From the NCBI RefSeq assembly GCF_029207565.1, contig NZ_JANCMW010000016.1, positions 34,239 to 98,238 on the forward strand: 64,000 nucleotides of DNA. The letters run 5' to 3'. Shown piece by piece: positions 55,786-63,977 of this stretch. Source of the DNA: Marinobacter iranensis (GTDB lineage: Bacteria; Pseudomonadota; Gammaproteobacteria; Pseudomonadales; Oleiphilaceae). The position numbers and the translations under genes are program-made. Position 1 is the stretch's first letter. Each line of letters begins with the position of its first letter. The notes beneath the pieces were generated by a model. The model worked only from the letters and a program-made list of their open reading frames with translations. It was not told the DNA's origin and did not search any database.

Positions 55786-56663
55786 TACGCGTCTCCGGCA
55801 GGCTCCAGCTTGTCCTGGGTTCGCAGCTCAAAATCGCTGGCGTCGTGCCGCTCATGCAACTGCCTGCGCTCTTCGCCCCAAGTGCGGTTGACCATCAGCC
55901 CACGTTTCACCGCCGGGCGCTCTCCTATCTCATCGGCCCAACGCACAACATTCTTGTAGGTGTGCGCCTCAAGGAATTCCGCCGCTTCGTACACCTTGTT
56001 CTTCACCAACGCTCCGTACCAGGGCCAGATGGCCATATCCGCGATGGTGTACTCATCGCCCGCGATGTAGCGGTTATCCGCCAACTGGCGGTCCAGCACA
56101 TCAAGCTGGCGCTTCACTTCCATGGTGTAGCGGTTGATCGGGTACTCGTATTTTTCCGGCGCATAGGCATAGAAGTGACCAAACCCACCACCCAGGAACG
56201 GGGCACTGCCCATCTGCCAGAATAGCCAGTTCAGGGTTTCCGTGCGCGCAACGATCTCCCTGGGCAGGAACTCACCAAACCGCTCCGCCAGGTAAAGCAG
56301 GATAGACCCGGACTCAAACACACGAACCGCCGGCTTCTGGCTGTGGTCCATCATTGCCGGAATCTTGGAATTCGGATTTGCCTTCACAAACCCGCTACCA
56401 AACTGGTCACCCTCGGTAATGCGGATCAGCCAGGCGTCGTATTCCGCTTCCTTGATGCCCCTGGCCAGCAATTCCTCAAACATGATGGTGGCCTTCACGC
56501 CATTGGGGGTCGCCAATGAATAAACCTGGAACGGATGCTTGCCCACCGGCAACGCTTTCTCATGGGTGGGCCCGGCAATCGGCCGGTTGATTTTCGAGAA
56601 AGCGCCACCGTTCTCGGCGTCCCACTTCCAGACTTTCGGAGGCGTGTAGGTATCGTCGGACAT
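55785..56663 (-). CDS. yghU: Glutathione S-transferase-like disulfide-bond reductase YghU
   Basis: The 292-residue protein begins MSDDTYTPPKVWKWDAENGG; the long N-terminal extension, then the thioredoxin-fold domain (PFQVYSLATPNGVKATIMFEELLA, NSKIPAMMDHSQ, VFESGSILLYLAERF) and the helical GST domain (WLFWQMGSAPFLGGGFGHFY, EYTIADMAIWPWYG), are the YghU/Ure2-like layout. It binds two glutathiones and has disulfide reductase activity. It lies upstream of the sugar dehydrogenase gene, overlapping by one base. Confidence 0.94.
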   Translation of the reverse strand: MSDDTYTPPKVWKWDAENGGAFSKINRPIAGPTHEKALPVGKHPFQVYSLATPNGVKATIMFEELLARGIKEAEYDAWLIRITEGDQFGSGFVKANPNSKIPAMMDHSQKPAVRVFESGSILLYLAERFGEFLPREIVARTETLNWLFWQMGSAPFLGGGFGHFYAYAPEKYEYPINRYTMEVKRQLDVLDRQLADNRYIAGDEYTIADMAIWPWYGALVKNKVYEAAEFLEAHTYKNVVRWADEIGERPAVKRGLMVNRTWGEERRQLHERHDASDFELRTQDKLEPAGDA

Positions 56664-56769
56664 TTATTCATCCTCACTTTTAGGGGGTTCAGGGATCACT
56701 AAGCAATCAGCCAGTATGCATCCTACTCTGCTGAGTTATTTCAGGAAATGAATTCGGGAACGTTAGCTT

Positions 56770-58731
56770 TCAGGCGGCCAGAGCCTGGCGCATCATGTTC
56801 AGCAGCCCGCCCTTGATGATCATGCTGACCTGCCGCCCACTCAGCTCATGGGTCAACTCATAACGTTCGCCGCTGCGGGCGTTTTTAGCAACAATTTTGT
56901 CACCGGATTCCAGTGCCTTCACCAGCCCATCAAACACCAGTTCGTCTCCCTGCTGGATCCTGTCGAAGGTTTCCGGGGTGACAAAGTTCAGCGGCAGGAC
57001 ACCGAAGCTGCACAGATTCTGCCAGTGTATACGTGAATAACTCTTGGCTATCACCACCCGCAAGCCCAGGTAGCGAGGAGCCAGAGCCGCGTGTTCCCTG
57101 CTTGAGCCCTGGCCGTAGTTTTCGCCGCCCACAATCACGGAACCGCTCTCCTGATATTGCCTGGCACGTTCCGGATAGGTAGGGTCGAGCCGGATATAGG
57201 TGAACTCGCTGATGGCCGGAATATTGCTGCGAAAAGGCAAGATGCTGGAACCGGCCGGAAGAATATCATCCGTGGAAATATCGTCACCGACCTTGAGAAG
57301 GACCGGCGCTTCCAGCGAATCAGGAAGCCCGTCAAACTCTGGCAAGGTACTGATGTTCGGCCCCTTTTCAACCACGCTCAGTTCCGGATGCTTCGCCGGT
57401 GGCCGAATATTTCGATCTTCTACATAGAAGGTACTACGGTCATCGAACACAGGATAGGTCATGTCCAGATCACGGGGGTCCGTAATCACGCCCATGAGCG
57501 CCGATGCAGTGGCTGTTTCGGGGCTACAGAGGCAGACCTTGTCTTCCCGGGTGCCCGAGCGGCCAGCAAAATTCCGCGGCACCGTGCGTAAGCTGATCTG
57601 GTCCGTTGCCGGTGCCTGCCCCATGCCAATACAGCCATTACAGCCAGTCTGATGCAAGCGCGCGCCTGCGCTGAGCAGATTTGTAAGGTGGCCCAGTTCA
57701 ACCAGGTTTTCCAGCACCTGACGCGAAGTAGGGTTGATGTCAAAAGACACCCGTTCATGAACCTGACGCCCCTTGACCATCATCGCGGGAACCGCAAAAT
57801 CCCGCAGGCCGGGATTGGCGGAAGAACCGATGTAAGCCTGGTATATGGACTCGCCCGCCACCTCACGCACCGGAAACACCTTCCCCGGGCTGCTGGGGAG
57901 CGCAATCAACGGCTCCAGCTTGCTCAGGTCGATCTCTTCATGGATATCGTAGGTGGCACCGTTGTCGGCCTCCAGCCTCTGGAAGTCGTTCTCACGCTGT
58001 TGTTGCCTGAGAAAGTCACGTACCGCATCATCCGCCGGAAATACCGTGGCTGTATGGCCCATTTCCTGGCCCATATTGGCGATTACATGGCGATCCATGG
58101 CGGAAAGCCCCTTCAGGCCCGGCCCATAGTACTCAAGGATCTTCCCGGCGGCGCCCTTGACGCCATGGCGACGAAGCATCTCCAGAATAACATCCTTGGC
58201 GCTCACCCAGTCCGGCAGTTTTCCTGTCAGCTTCACACCCATAACCTTGGGCATATTGAGGTAGAACGGCTCACCACACATTGCCATGGCTACAGCCAGG
58301 CCACCCGCCCCCATTGCCAGCATTCCCAGAGACCCGGCAGCGCAGGTGTGGCTGTCTGAACCCAGAAGCGTCTTGCCAGGCTTGCCAAAACGCTCCATGT
58401 GCACGGGATGGCTCACGCCGGAACCAGCCGGGCTGAACCAGAGACCAAACCGCTCGCAGGCACTGCGCAAAAACACATGGTCGTCCGGGTTGCGGCTATC
58501 CGTCTGCAACAAATTATGGTCAACGTACTGGGCAGACAACTCCGTTTTTACCTGATCCAGCCCCATGGCTTCCAGTTCGAGCATTACAAGTGTGCCGGTG
58601 GCGTCCTGGGTTAACGTCTGGTCGATCTTCAGCCCGATCTCTTCACCAGCTTTCATCTTTCCCGACACAAGATGCGACTCAATCAGCTTGCTGGCTACGT
58701 TGTGTGGTTGATTCTTTGTCTGTTTCGTCAT
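56770..58731 (-). CDS. Aconitate hydratase
   Basis: The 653-residue product (GGAGGTCATCCA before ATG) has the 4Fe-4S Cys ligands in LGSDSHTCAAGSLGML and TGCNGCIGMGQ (CxxC). YIGSSANPGLRDFAVPA and NYGQGSSREHAALAPRYLG are the substrate-binding Ser/Arg regions of the swivel domain. At about 650 residues it is of the shorter, mitochondrial/homoaconitase-like type rather than AcnA (~890) or AcnB. It isomerises citrate and isocitrate. The protein has no neighbours in the TCA cycle here. Confidence 0.93.
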   Translation of the reverse strand: MTKQTKNQPHNVASKLIESHLVSGKMKAGEEIGLKIDQTLTQDATGTLVMLELEAMGLDQVKTELSAQYVDHNLLQTDSRNPDDHVFLRSACERFGLWFSPAGSGVSHPVHMERFGKPGKTLLGSDSHTCAAGSLGMLAMGAGGLAVAMAMCGEPFYLNMPKVMGVKLTGKLPDWVSAKDVILEMLRRHGVKGAAGKILEYYGPGLKGLSAMDRHVIANMGQEMGHTATVFPADDAVRDFLRQQQRENDFQRLEADNGATYDIHEEIDLSKLEPLIALPSSPGKVFPVREVAGESIYQAYIGSSANPGLRDFAVPAMMVKGRQVHERVSFDINPTSRQVLENLVELGHLTNLLSAGARLHQTGCNGCIGMGQAPATDQISLRTVPRNFAGRSGTREDKVCLCSPETATASALMGVITDPRDLDMTYPVFDDRSTFYVEDRNIRPPAKHPELSVVEKGPNISTLPEFDGLPDSLEAPVLLKVGDDISTDDILPAGSSILPFRSNIPAISEFTYIRLDPTYPERARQYQESGSVIVGGENYGQGSSREHAALAPRYLGLRVVIAKSYSRIHWQNLCSFGVLPLNFVTPETFDRIQQGDELVFDGLVKALESGDKIVAKNARSGERYELTHELSGRQVSMIIKGGLLNMMRQALAA

Positions 58732-58804
58732 TGGATGACCTCCATGCGAGCCAGATTTCAGATATTCATACCCTTAACTATAGCCCCCAACCCCGATTCT
58801 GTTG

Positions 58805-59134
58805 TCAGGATTGGGGAAAACACACCTCCTTACTCCGGGAGGACAACCTGCTCCATTTCTGTTTGTTGTTTTTGCGGACCTTTTTCAGATACCCGGTCAC
58901 ATCGGTAAAGTGCTTCTCAGTCGCGCCCATTTTCTTTGCCTCATCACCATGAACGCCTGACATAAACATCAAAGCCTTGTACTGATCACCCCCTTCGGTG
59001 AGTGAGTCACTCATGACCGCCAGATGACTTGCGCAAAAAATATGCATATTGCGTTTGTCGTAATCGATCTCCTGAGACCAGCTATTAACGCTGAATACAG
59101 CCAGAAGAACCGAAACGAATACGGTTGGCTTCAT
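58805..59134 (-). CDS. Small exported protein of unknown function
   Basis: The 109-residue protein has GGGGAG 9 nt before the ATG. A signal peptide (VFVSVLLAVFSVNSWS) precedes QEIDYD. The mature part of about 90 residues has two Cys (FCASHLAV and EVCFPQS), which could form a single disulfide, and a basic middle (TGYLKKVRKNNKQKW). I do not recognise a family. It is the first of two small minus-strand genes next to the integron region, but no attC lies beside it. Confidence 0.6.
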   Translation of the reverse strand: MKPTVFVSVLLAVFSVNSWSQEIDYDKRNMHIFCASHLAVMSDSLTEGGDQYKALMFMSGVHGDEAKKMGATEKHFTDVTGYLKKVRKNNKQKWSRLSSRSKEVCFPQS

Positions 59135-59301
59135 GAAGTTTTACTCCCCGGGGACAACAGTGAATATCAATGCGATGGACACTGGTCCGCAATTAAGGCG
59201 GCCCTCGTACCCACAATCAGCATACAGCCGCTCCCTCGTCCACGTCGATCAACGCTTCGCTCAACTGGGACACCGCTGCCCTCAAGTAGGGCGTGCACAG
59301 A

Positions 59302-59502
59302 CTACTTGTCCGTTACCTCTTTGCGCTCACGCTCATATTCATCATAGGATTTATTAGCGCTTTCCATACATTCATCATATTGAGACGGGGGGCGCTTGGA
59401 ACACTCAAATCTGTTGCTGGTTTGAATTCCTGTATAGGCTCCTCGATTCGAACAACCAACGATCACAGCCAGAAAGATCAGAATTAAGAATGTCACTTTC
59501 AT
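59302..59502 (-). CDS. Small lipoprotein
   Basis: The 66-residue protein has GGGAAG before the ATG. A short hydrophobic signal ends in the lipobox VIVGC (Cys17). The mature part, with ECSKRPPSQYDECMESANKS and DEYERERKEV, resembles short lipoproteins of other gammaproteobacteria that share the PPSQYDEC motif; their function is unknown. A hairpin (CAAGTAG/CTACTTG) overlaps the stop codon. Confidence 0.7.
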   Translation of the reverse strand: MKVTFLILIFLAVIVGCSNRGAYTGIQTSNRFECSKRPPSQYDECMESANKSYDEYERERKEVTDK

Positions 59503-59540
59503 TATTTCTTCCCTGATTCGGGTGATTTTCGCTCTCGAAA

Positions 59541-59617
59541 AGCTAAGCGGTGCAAGATCAGCCGGTTTAAAGCCGCTAAGCGGCGGAAAACCGGTTGCTG
59601 TGCAGCCGATTGTTATG
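59541..59617 (-). other. attC-like site A (degenerate)
   Basis: Read on the minus strand it begins CATAAC-AAT-CGGCT, the R'' core, 3-nt spacer and L'' box of an attC, and folds into a long hairpin through CGGTTT/AAACCG and GCCGC/GCGGC. The far end has CTTAGC where GTT is expected, so R' is decayed. It may be the last site of the array. Confidence 0.45.
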
Positions 59618-59675
59618 TTTTCCCTGAAGTGCTAGATTGTGTATGAAAACCGGAAACCATACACATAGGTGCACC

Positions 59676-59870
59676 ATGAGAACGAACATTGTCATTGACG
59701 ACCAGTTGATGGCCGAAGCCCTCAAAGTCTCCGGCTACGAAACCAAAAAAGAAGCCGTTGAGCAAGGCCTGAAACTTCTGGTCCAGCTTAGCAAGCAGCA
59801 GGAGATTCGAAAGCTGCGCGGCAAAATCAAGTGGGAAGGCGATCTGGATGAAATGCGGAGCGCCCGATGA
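59676..59870 (+). CDS. vapB: Type II antitoxin, VapB-like
   Basis: The 64-residue protein from ATG 59676 (AGGTG upstream) begins MRTNIVIDDQLMAEALKVSG, the ribbon-helix-helix-type DNA-binding strand and helix of VapB antitoxins, and continues TKKEAVEQGLKLLVQLSKQQ; the C-terminal tail would wrap the toxin. Its stop overlaps the VapC start by 4 bp (ATGA), ensuring coupled translation. It lies in the presumed integron cassette 59615-60268, pointing opposite to the array. Confidence 0.88.
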   Translation: MRTNIVIDDQLMAEALKVSGYETKKEAVEQGLKLLVQLSKQQEIRKLRGKIKWEGDLDEMRSAR

Positions 59871-60298
59871 TACTGGTGGATACCAGCGTCTGGATCGACT
59901 ATTTCAACGGGGTCAATAACCCACACACTGATCTGTTGGATGCCTCGATAGTCCAAGGGTCTGTCGCTATCGGCGACCTCATATTTCTGGAAATTCTGCA
60001 AGGCATCCGCAACGACAAGCAATACCATCAGACCAAACAAAGCCTGCTCACGCTGGAACAGTATGAGATGTTTAGCAAAGATATGGCAGCCAAGTGCGCA
60101 GACAATTATCGAGCGCTTCGTAAAAGGGGCATCACAATCAGAAAGACTGCCGACGTGATCATCGCGACATTCTGCATAGAGAAGGAGCTACCCCTGCTGT
60201 TTCTGGATCGCGACTTTATCCCTTTTGTTGATCACCTTGGACTTGAGCCTGCCCTTAGAGGAAATAACGCCTTGCTCACCGGAAAATTAGGAGCGTAG
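59867..60298 (+). CDS. vapC: Type II toxin VapC, PIN-domain ribonuclease
   Basis: The 143-residue toxin has the PIN acidic residues: Asp5 (MILVDTSVWIDYF), Glu42 (IFLEILQG), Asp96 (RKTADVIIA) and Asp114/Asp116 (LFLDRDFIPF), which bind Mg for RNA cleavage. VapC enzymes cut specific tRNAs or rRNA. It overlaps vapB by 4 bp. Its stop codon (60296-60298) lies inside the predicted attC site B loop, so the last 10 residues are encoded by the recombination site itself. Confidence 0.92.
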   Translation: MILVDTSVWIDYFNGVNNPHTDLLDASIVQGSVAIGDLIFLEILQGIRNDKQYHQTKQSLLTLEQYEMFSKDMAAKCADNYRALRKRGITIRKTADVIIATFCIEKELPLLFLDRDFIPFVDHLGLEPALRGNNALLTGKLGA

Positions 60299-60333
60299 CG
60301 AGTAATTTTTCCGGATGCAGCAACTTGTTAAGT
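60266..60333 (-). other. attC site B (integron recombination site)
   Basis: On the minus strand: R'' ACTTAAC, spacer AAG, L'' TTGCT, unpaired GCAT, stem CCGGAAAAATTA/TAATTTTCCGG, L' AGCAA, spacer GGC, R' GTT. Core boxes pair as in known attC sites, and the order is the same as in site D. RYYYAAC is exact. Confidence 0.7.
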
Positions 60334-60732
60334 GGCATTGCTGGATTGCTGCTCTGGGACCAGTAGATTTGCGTCCCGGTACAAAAGCCAGCGACCATCC
60401 CTCTTCGTAAGGACGGTGAGAGTATTGCCTGCCCGAACCACTTCAGGGGATCCTTCGACTTTTACTTTAACGGTCAAGTGACTCAGCATAAAGGCCCATT
60501 CACCTGTAACTGTAATCTCAAGCACTTCACTCTCACCATCTATTTCCATAGATGCTGCGTCCTGAGAATTTGCAGCCGACGCGAACGCTTCTTTTCCAAA
60601 AGGAGGCTGACCAGGAACAATAAAAGTAGCATCGTCTGCCATTAGGTCGAGCACTGTTTCGAAATCACCTTCTTTTGTTGCTTTCATCCACTTCGCAACA
60701 AGTTCTCGTATTTCGTCTTCATCGCTTCTCAT
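60328..60732 (-). CDS. SnoaL-like / DUF4440 (SgcJ-EcaC type) protein in an integron cassette
   Basis: The 134-residue protein (GGAG about 10 nt before ATG 60732) begins MRSDEDEIRELVAKWMKATK, a typical NTF2-like fold helix, then DFETVLDLMADDATFIVPGQ and FGKEAFASAANSQ. Strands LEITVTGEWAFMLSHLTVKV and RDGRWLLYRDANLL finish the sheet. The family includes enzymes and binding proteins of diverse roles; none can be picked here. The gene begins 28 bp from the cassette boundary G/TTAAGTGGC and its stop TAA lies within R'' of attC B, the usual cassette layout. Confidence 0.85.
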   Translation of the reverse strand: MRSDEDEIRELVAKWMKATKEGDFETVLDLMADDATFIVPGQPPFGKEAFASAANSQDAASMEIDGESEVLEITVTGEWAFMLSHLTVKVKVEGSPEVVRAGNTLTVLTKRDGRWLLYRDANLLVPEQQSSNAT

Positions 60733-60954
60733 ACGAAAATTTCTCCTTTGCCACTTAACGAGGGTGTAGAAAAACCCAAAAATGAGCCACCATTTCACGA
60801 CCCTCGATCTCATTTTGTCAGCCGGCCAATTCTGCCGGCATTGTCCAGTTTTCGGGTTGGTTGCCCTTTAATAACCGCCAATCCCGGTATTTCCGTGTTC
60901 AGACACCGATGGCCCGCGGCCTAAAGGGTATTCCGGGGCACTTCCTCCCCAGGA

Positions 60955-61968
60955 TCACGCCGCTATCTGTCCGTAATTCGCCAGCTTCTCAATGTTATGC
61001 ACCAGGCAATATAGCTGCCACTGGCCCTGCACCTTCTTCCGGCCTCGCAAACTGAAGCGATTCAGCCGTTTGTTGGTGCCAATGTTGCCAAACACCGGTT
61101 CCACAACCGACATGCGGTGACTGTAGATCTCCTTGCCCTGAGGGCTGTCCACTCGATGTTTCATCCAGTCGGTGTAGTTGGGCCCACGATTCCGCTCTAA
61201 TGCAAAAGTTACCTGCCTACCGCTGCCTTTACGGTGATCAGCCGAGGCCGGGTTTTGCATGCATTGATGTTTCTTGGGGCAGTGTCGACACTGAAGCAGG
61301 CGGCCCTTGAACTGCGCTCTGGATACACCATTCCCATCCGTACGAGTCGCCTCATAATGAAGCTCTTTACCTGCTGGACAGATACAAGTGAGATTGACCG
61401 GATCAAACTGGAACTCACTGGCCGGAATGATGTCTTTCCAGCCCGTGTCCGGTTGCAGGGTGTGGTGTTCCTGGCCTTCACCGAAGGCCTGGGCATCGAT
61501 GATGATCTGGTGTTTCTTGTCCACCGTGGCCACGCCGTTATAGCCCTGGATCGTGCCCTTACTGGTGGTCATCTTGGCGCTTTCGTTATCGGTGATGTTG
61601 CTCTTCACTTCCTTGCTCCGTTTCCCCCGGCCCATCCTTGGGCAGTTCGTCTTTAGGAAGCGGTCCACTTTCTTCAGGGATTCGTTCAGAGAGAGAACGG
61701 TCTTGGCTCGGCGAATGTCCCGGTCCAGTTCGGTCTCGGTGGCAGCCTCGTCCCGCTCGTGGTGTTCCTTCAGGTGATGGCGAATCAGTCGTCGCAGCTT
61801 CTTCCGTTTCTCTTCCAGTTCCTTGAAGGTGCCGGACCACTCTTTGGCGGCATTGGAGGGCATCTTGCAGCCGTCGATGGCGAAGAGTTCGTTACCCAGC
61901 AGGCCCTGTTCATGGCACACCAGTAGGACTTGTTCGAACAGCTCTTCGATTTCCTCGGCATGGCTGCT
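60955..61968 (-). pseudogene. IS1182-family transposase, N-terminally truncated
   Basis: About 335 residues remain (open from 61968; longest start GTG at 61920). The kept part holds LFAIDGCKMPSNAAKEWSG with the first catalytic Asp, NGVATVDKKHQIIIDAQAFG with the second, a Cys-rich CRHCPKKHQCM region, and SVVEPVFGNIGTNKRLNRF with the Glu of the DDE set. Related transposases begin over 100 residues earlier. Upstream an in-frame stop is soon met in IS leader-like sequence, showing an internal deletion near 61968. It is probably inactive, though it could be trans-complemented. Confidence 0.85.
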
Positions 61969-62064
61969 GACGACTCCTTGTCCGTTTGTCTGATCCTACC
62001 AAACCACTGCGAGATTTTTGAGTTGGTGAGTAGACCAAGGGAATTGCACCCTCAGCCTCTCGCA

Positions 62065-62098
62065 GAACGGTGCGTGAACCTCTCGACTCACACCGCTC
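62065..62098 (-). ncRNA. Group II intron domain V (catalytic hairpin)
   Basis: A 34-nt hairpin read on the minus strand, starting GAGCGGTGTGAG and ending CACGCACCGTTC, just after the RT stop. The AGC catalytic triad is present. Domain VI (62026-62061) adds a 9-bp stem and a bulged A six nt from the proposed 3' splice site. Confidence 0.85.
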
Positions 62099-62101
62099 CC
62101 A

Positions 62102-63352
62102 TCAAGCAAAGTCACCCACCATACCTCGCTGCCAATGTACAAACAGGGAAGGTCGGGTCTTAGCCAGTGTTTTCAAAAACTGACTCGTCCGCATCTTCCT
62201 GCCTTTCAGGCGTTTGAACTTCTTCATCGCCCAAGCCACCAACGTCCGGTTGAAATGTCGCAGCACTGGGTACATGGCGGAGGGATAGAACCTTCCATAG
62301 TACGCCAGCCACCCCCGAAGTATCGGGTTATGTAGTCGCGATATATCTGCCAGACTCAGATTGGAGCGATTGCGATAGTTCAATCTCCGGGTTGTTTGCC
62401 GCATGGACTTCATAGCCGCTTGGCTGACCGCTGGCGTGAAATTCACAAACATACTGTTTCGTTTGCGGTTCTTCACCAGCCGTGGCCTGAAGGTATACCC
62501 AAGAAAATCGAACTGCGTGTTCGGGTACTGCCTTCTGCGTTTTCCATCCTTGCAGTAAACAATCTTGGTCTTCACCGGATGCATTTCCAGACCGCATTCT
62601 CGGAACCGCTTTTCCAACGCGTCCCTGAGAGCCAGGGCCTCGTGCTCGGTTCGACAATGCACCAGTCCATCATCCGCATACCGGCACCAAGGTGCCCCCG
62701 GAAACGTTCTTCCCATCCAGAGATCAAAGGCATAGTGCATGAATAGATTAGCCAACAGCGGGCTGACCACACCCCCTTGGGGAGTTCCTCGAGAACGAAT
62801 CTCCTGAGTCCCATCCGCCAATTGCATGGGAGCCGTTAGCCACCGCTCTATGTAAAGGCTCGCCCATTCACAGTGCACATGCTTCCGAAGTGCTTTGCGC
62901 AGCAATTCCTGGTCTATGTTGTCAAACAGGCCTTTGATATCGAACTCAAGAACCCAGTCGTATCGCCAACATCGCTCACGCGTGATTCCTACAGCATCCA
63001 GCGCCGATTTCCCGGGCCGGTAACCGTAAGAGTCTGGGGCGAAGCTGGCTTCGATGGCAGGTTCAATCTCCCGCTTGACCACCATTTGGGCCACGCGATC
63101 AGCTACGGTGGGAATACCCAAGATGCGCTCCCCACCGCTCTTTTTAGGGATGGCCACGGCTTTCACAGCCGGTGGGAAATAGCTGCCTGACGACATCCGA
63201 TTCCAGATCTTATACAGATTACTGCTCAGATCCGCCTCGAAATCCGCAAGCGACTGCCGATCCACGCCCGCTGCGCCCGCATTGGCCTTCACTGCCTTAT
63301 AGGCGTTGTACACTGACCACTTATCAATGGCGTATGACTTCGTTGCACTCAT
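62102..63352 (-). CDS. ltrA: Group II intron reverse transcriptase/maturase
   Basis: The 416-residue product (GGAGGAG 4 nt before the ATG) has RT motifs IPKKSGGERILGIPTVADRV, DSYGYRPGKSALDA, FDIKGLFDNIDQELL, SRGTPQGGVVSPLLANLFM, the active-site WCRYADDGLV, and domain X (maturase) from about 310 (SLADISRLHNPILRGWLAYY). It ends soon after, so there is no HNH endonuclease domain; movement probably uses single-stranded DNA at replication forks, as in other introns without it. The RT is encoded within intron domain IV. Confidence 0.95.
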   Translation of the reverse strand: MSATKSYAIDKWSVYNAYKAVKANAGAAGVDRQSLADFEADLSSNLYKIWNRMSSGSYFPPAVKAVAIPKKSGGERILGIPTVADRVAQMVVKREIEPAIEASFAPDSYGYRPGKSALDAVGITRERCWRYDWVLEFDIKGLFDNIDQELLRKALRKHVHCEWASLYIERWLTAPMQLADGTQEIRSRGTPQGGVVSPLLANLFMHYAFDLWMGRTFPGAPWCRYADDGLVHCRTEHEALALRDALEKRFRECGLEMHPVKTKIVYCKDGKRRRQYPNTQFDFLGYTFRPRLVKNRKRNSMFVNFTPAVSQAAMKSMRQTTRRLNYRNRSNLSLADISRLHNPILRGWLAYYGRFYPSAMYPVLRHFNRTLVAWAMKKFKRLKGRKMRTSQFLKTLAKTRPSLFVHWQRGMVGDFA

Positions 63353-63923
63353 TCGTCTCCTCCTGAGTCCAGTTGGACGCCGAATGCAACCACTTGATCC
63401 GAGCCCTTCGCTCCAGCCGCATTACCAGCCTTCATCACTACTACAACTCGGTCCGTCCCAGTGCTCCGCATCGGTACTCTCGCCTCGTGGTTTTAGCCAC
63501 TTGTGCTTCTCCCTTAACATCGGAACGACTGGTTCCCGCAGTTCCGCACGAAAGCCTGAATCAGATTCACGCCCCCTATACGCCGGCTGCCGCTTGTCCA
63601 GTAATCAGGTGTCCGACAAGCTTGTCCCAGAAGGTAGAAACGCCCCTGGTTTTGACAGCGGGTCTCTGAATAACGACGCGTCATCGAGGGTTCACTTGCG
63701 TTCGTCTCTCTAATCCACACCTGCCCGAGATATTCTCTCGCGGCTTTGACCCCAACGCTCACTACCCTGGCTCTTTACCAACGCAGCTTGGGGTGGTTTG
63801 AAGCCTACTCCTGAAAGTCGACTTCGAAGGGCCCACCTTCATCTTTCATGCAGCTTCTACACGGAAGAACTTACCAAAATAGACAGTTCTTCCGTGTGCC
63901 TGCGGCACACTTTCTACAGCCTC

Positions 63924-63977
63924 AACGCTCCGCTAATGTGCGCCGCCTGCGGCGTCACCATTGAGCGGCTTGTTAGC
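63924..63977 (-). other. attC site D (integron recombination site)
   Basis: On the minus strand: R'' GCTAAC, spacer AAG, L'' CCGCT, unpaired CAAT, a stem GACGCCGC/GCGGCGC region, L' AGCGG, spacer AGC, R' GTT. The layout equals site B and typical 50-60 bp attC sites. IS1182 interrupts just after the GTT; rejoined with 60757 it reads GTTAAGTGGC, the start of the DUF4440 cassette. Confidence 0.78.

Larger units (their letters stand above)
62026..63910 (-). mobile_element. Group II intron
   Basis: The 5' end is placed at GTGTGCC (63910) and the 3' end at CTACTCAC (62026), 1,885 nt in all. Domain V is the 34-nt hairpin at 62065-62098. Domain VI follows with a bulged A near the 3' end. The 5' exon ends GTAGAAA (IBS1), which is complementary to TTTCTAC (EBS1) at 63640-63634 in domain I. 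The intron lies inside the IR of the IS, on the same strand as the transposase. Confidence 0.8.
60760..63923 (-). mobile_element. IS1182-like insertion sequence, interrupted by a group II intron
   Basis: The ends are GAGGGTGTAGAAA (60760-60772, plus) and GAGGCTGTAGAAA (63923-63911, minus), continuing in matching order to AAAAAT once the intron is removed. Flanking AAC (60757-60759 and 63924-63926) is a 3-bp direct repeat. Without the intron the element is about 1.28 kb, shorter than complete IS1182 members, because the transposase 5' part is deleted. Confidence 0.75.

Noticed and set aside
59135..59301. A further attC site between the two small minus-strand genes (AGCGAAGCGTTGATC resembles an L'-R' end)
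   Set aside because: No matching R''/L'' partner is found within 100 bp, so it is likely a chance match.
60955..61920. Functional IS1182 transposase starting at the GTG at 61920
   Set aside because: Family members have over 100 more N-terminal residues, and the upstream frame is closed by a stop in IS leader-like sequence.
62026..63910. A group IIC-attC intron directly targeting the attC site
   Set aside because: The 5' exon is IS inverted-repeat sequence (GAGGCTGTAGAAA), and attC D begins 13 bp further on. Nearness to attC is due to the IS insertion, so the IIC-attC label is not supported.
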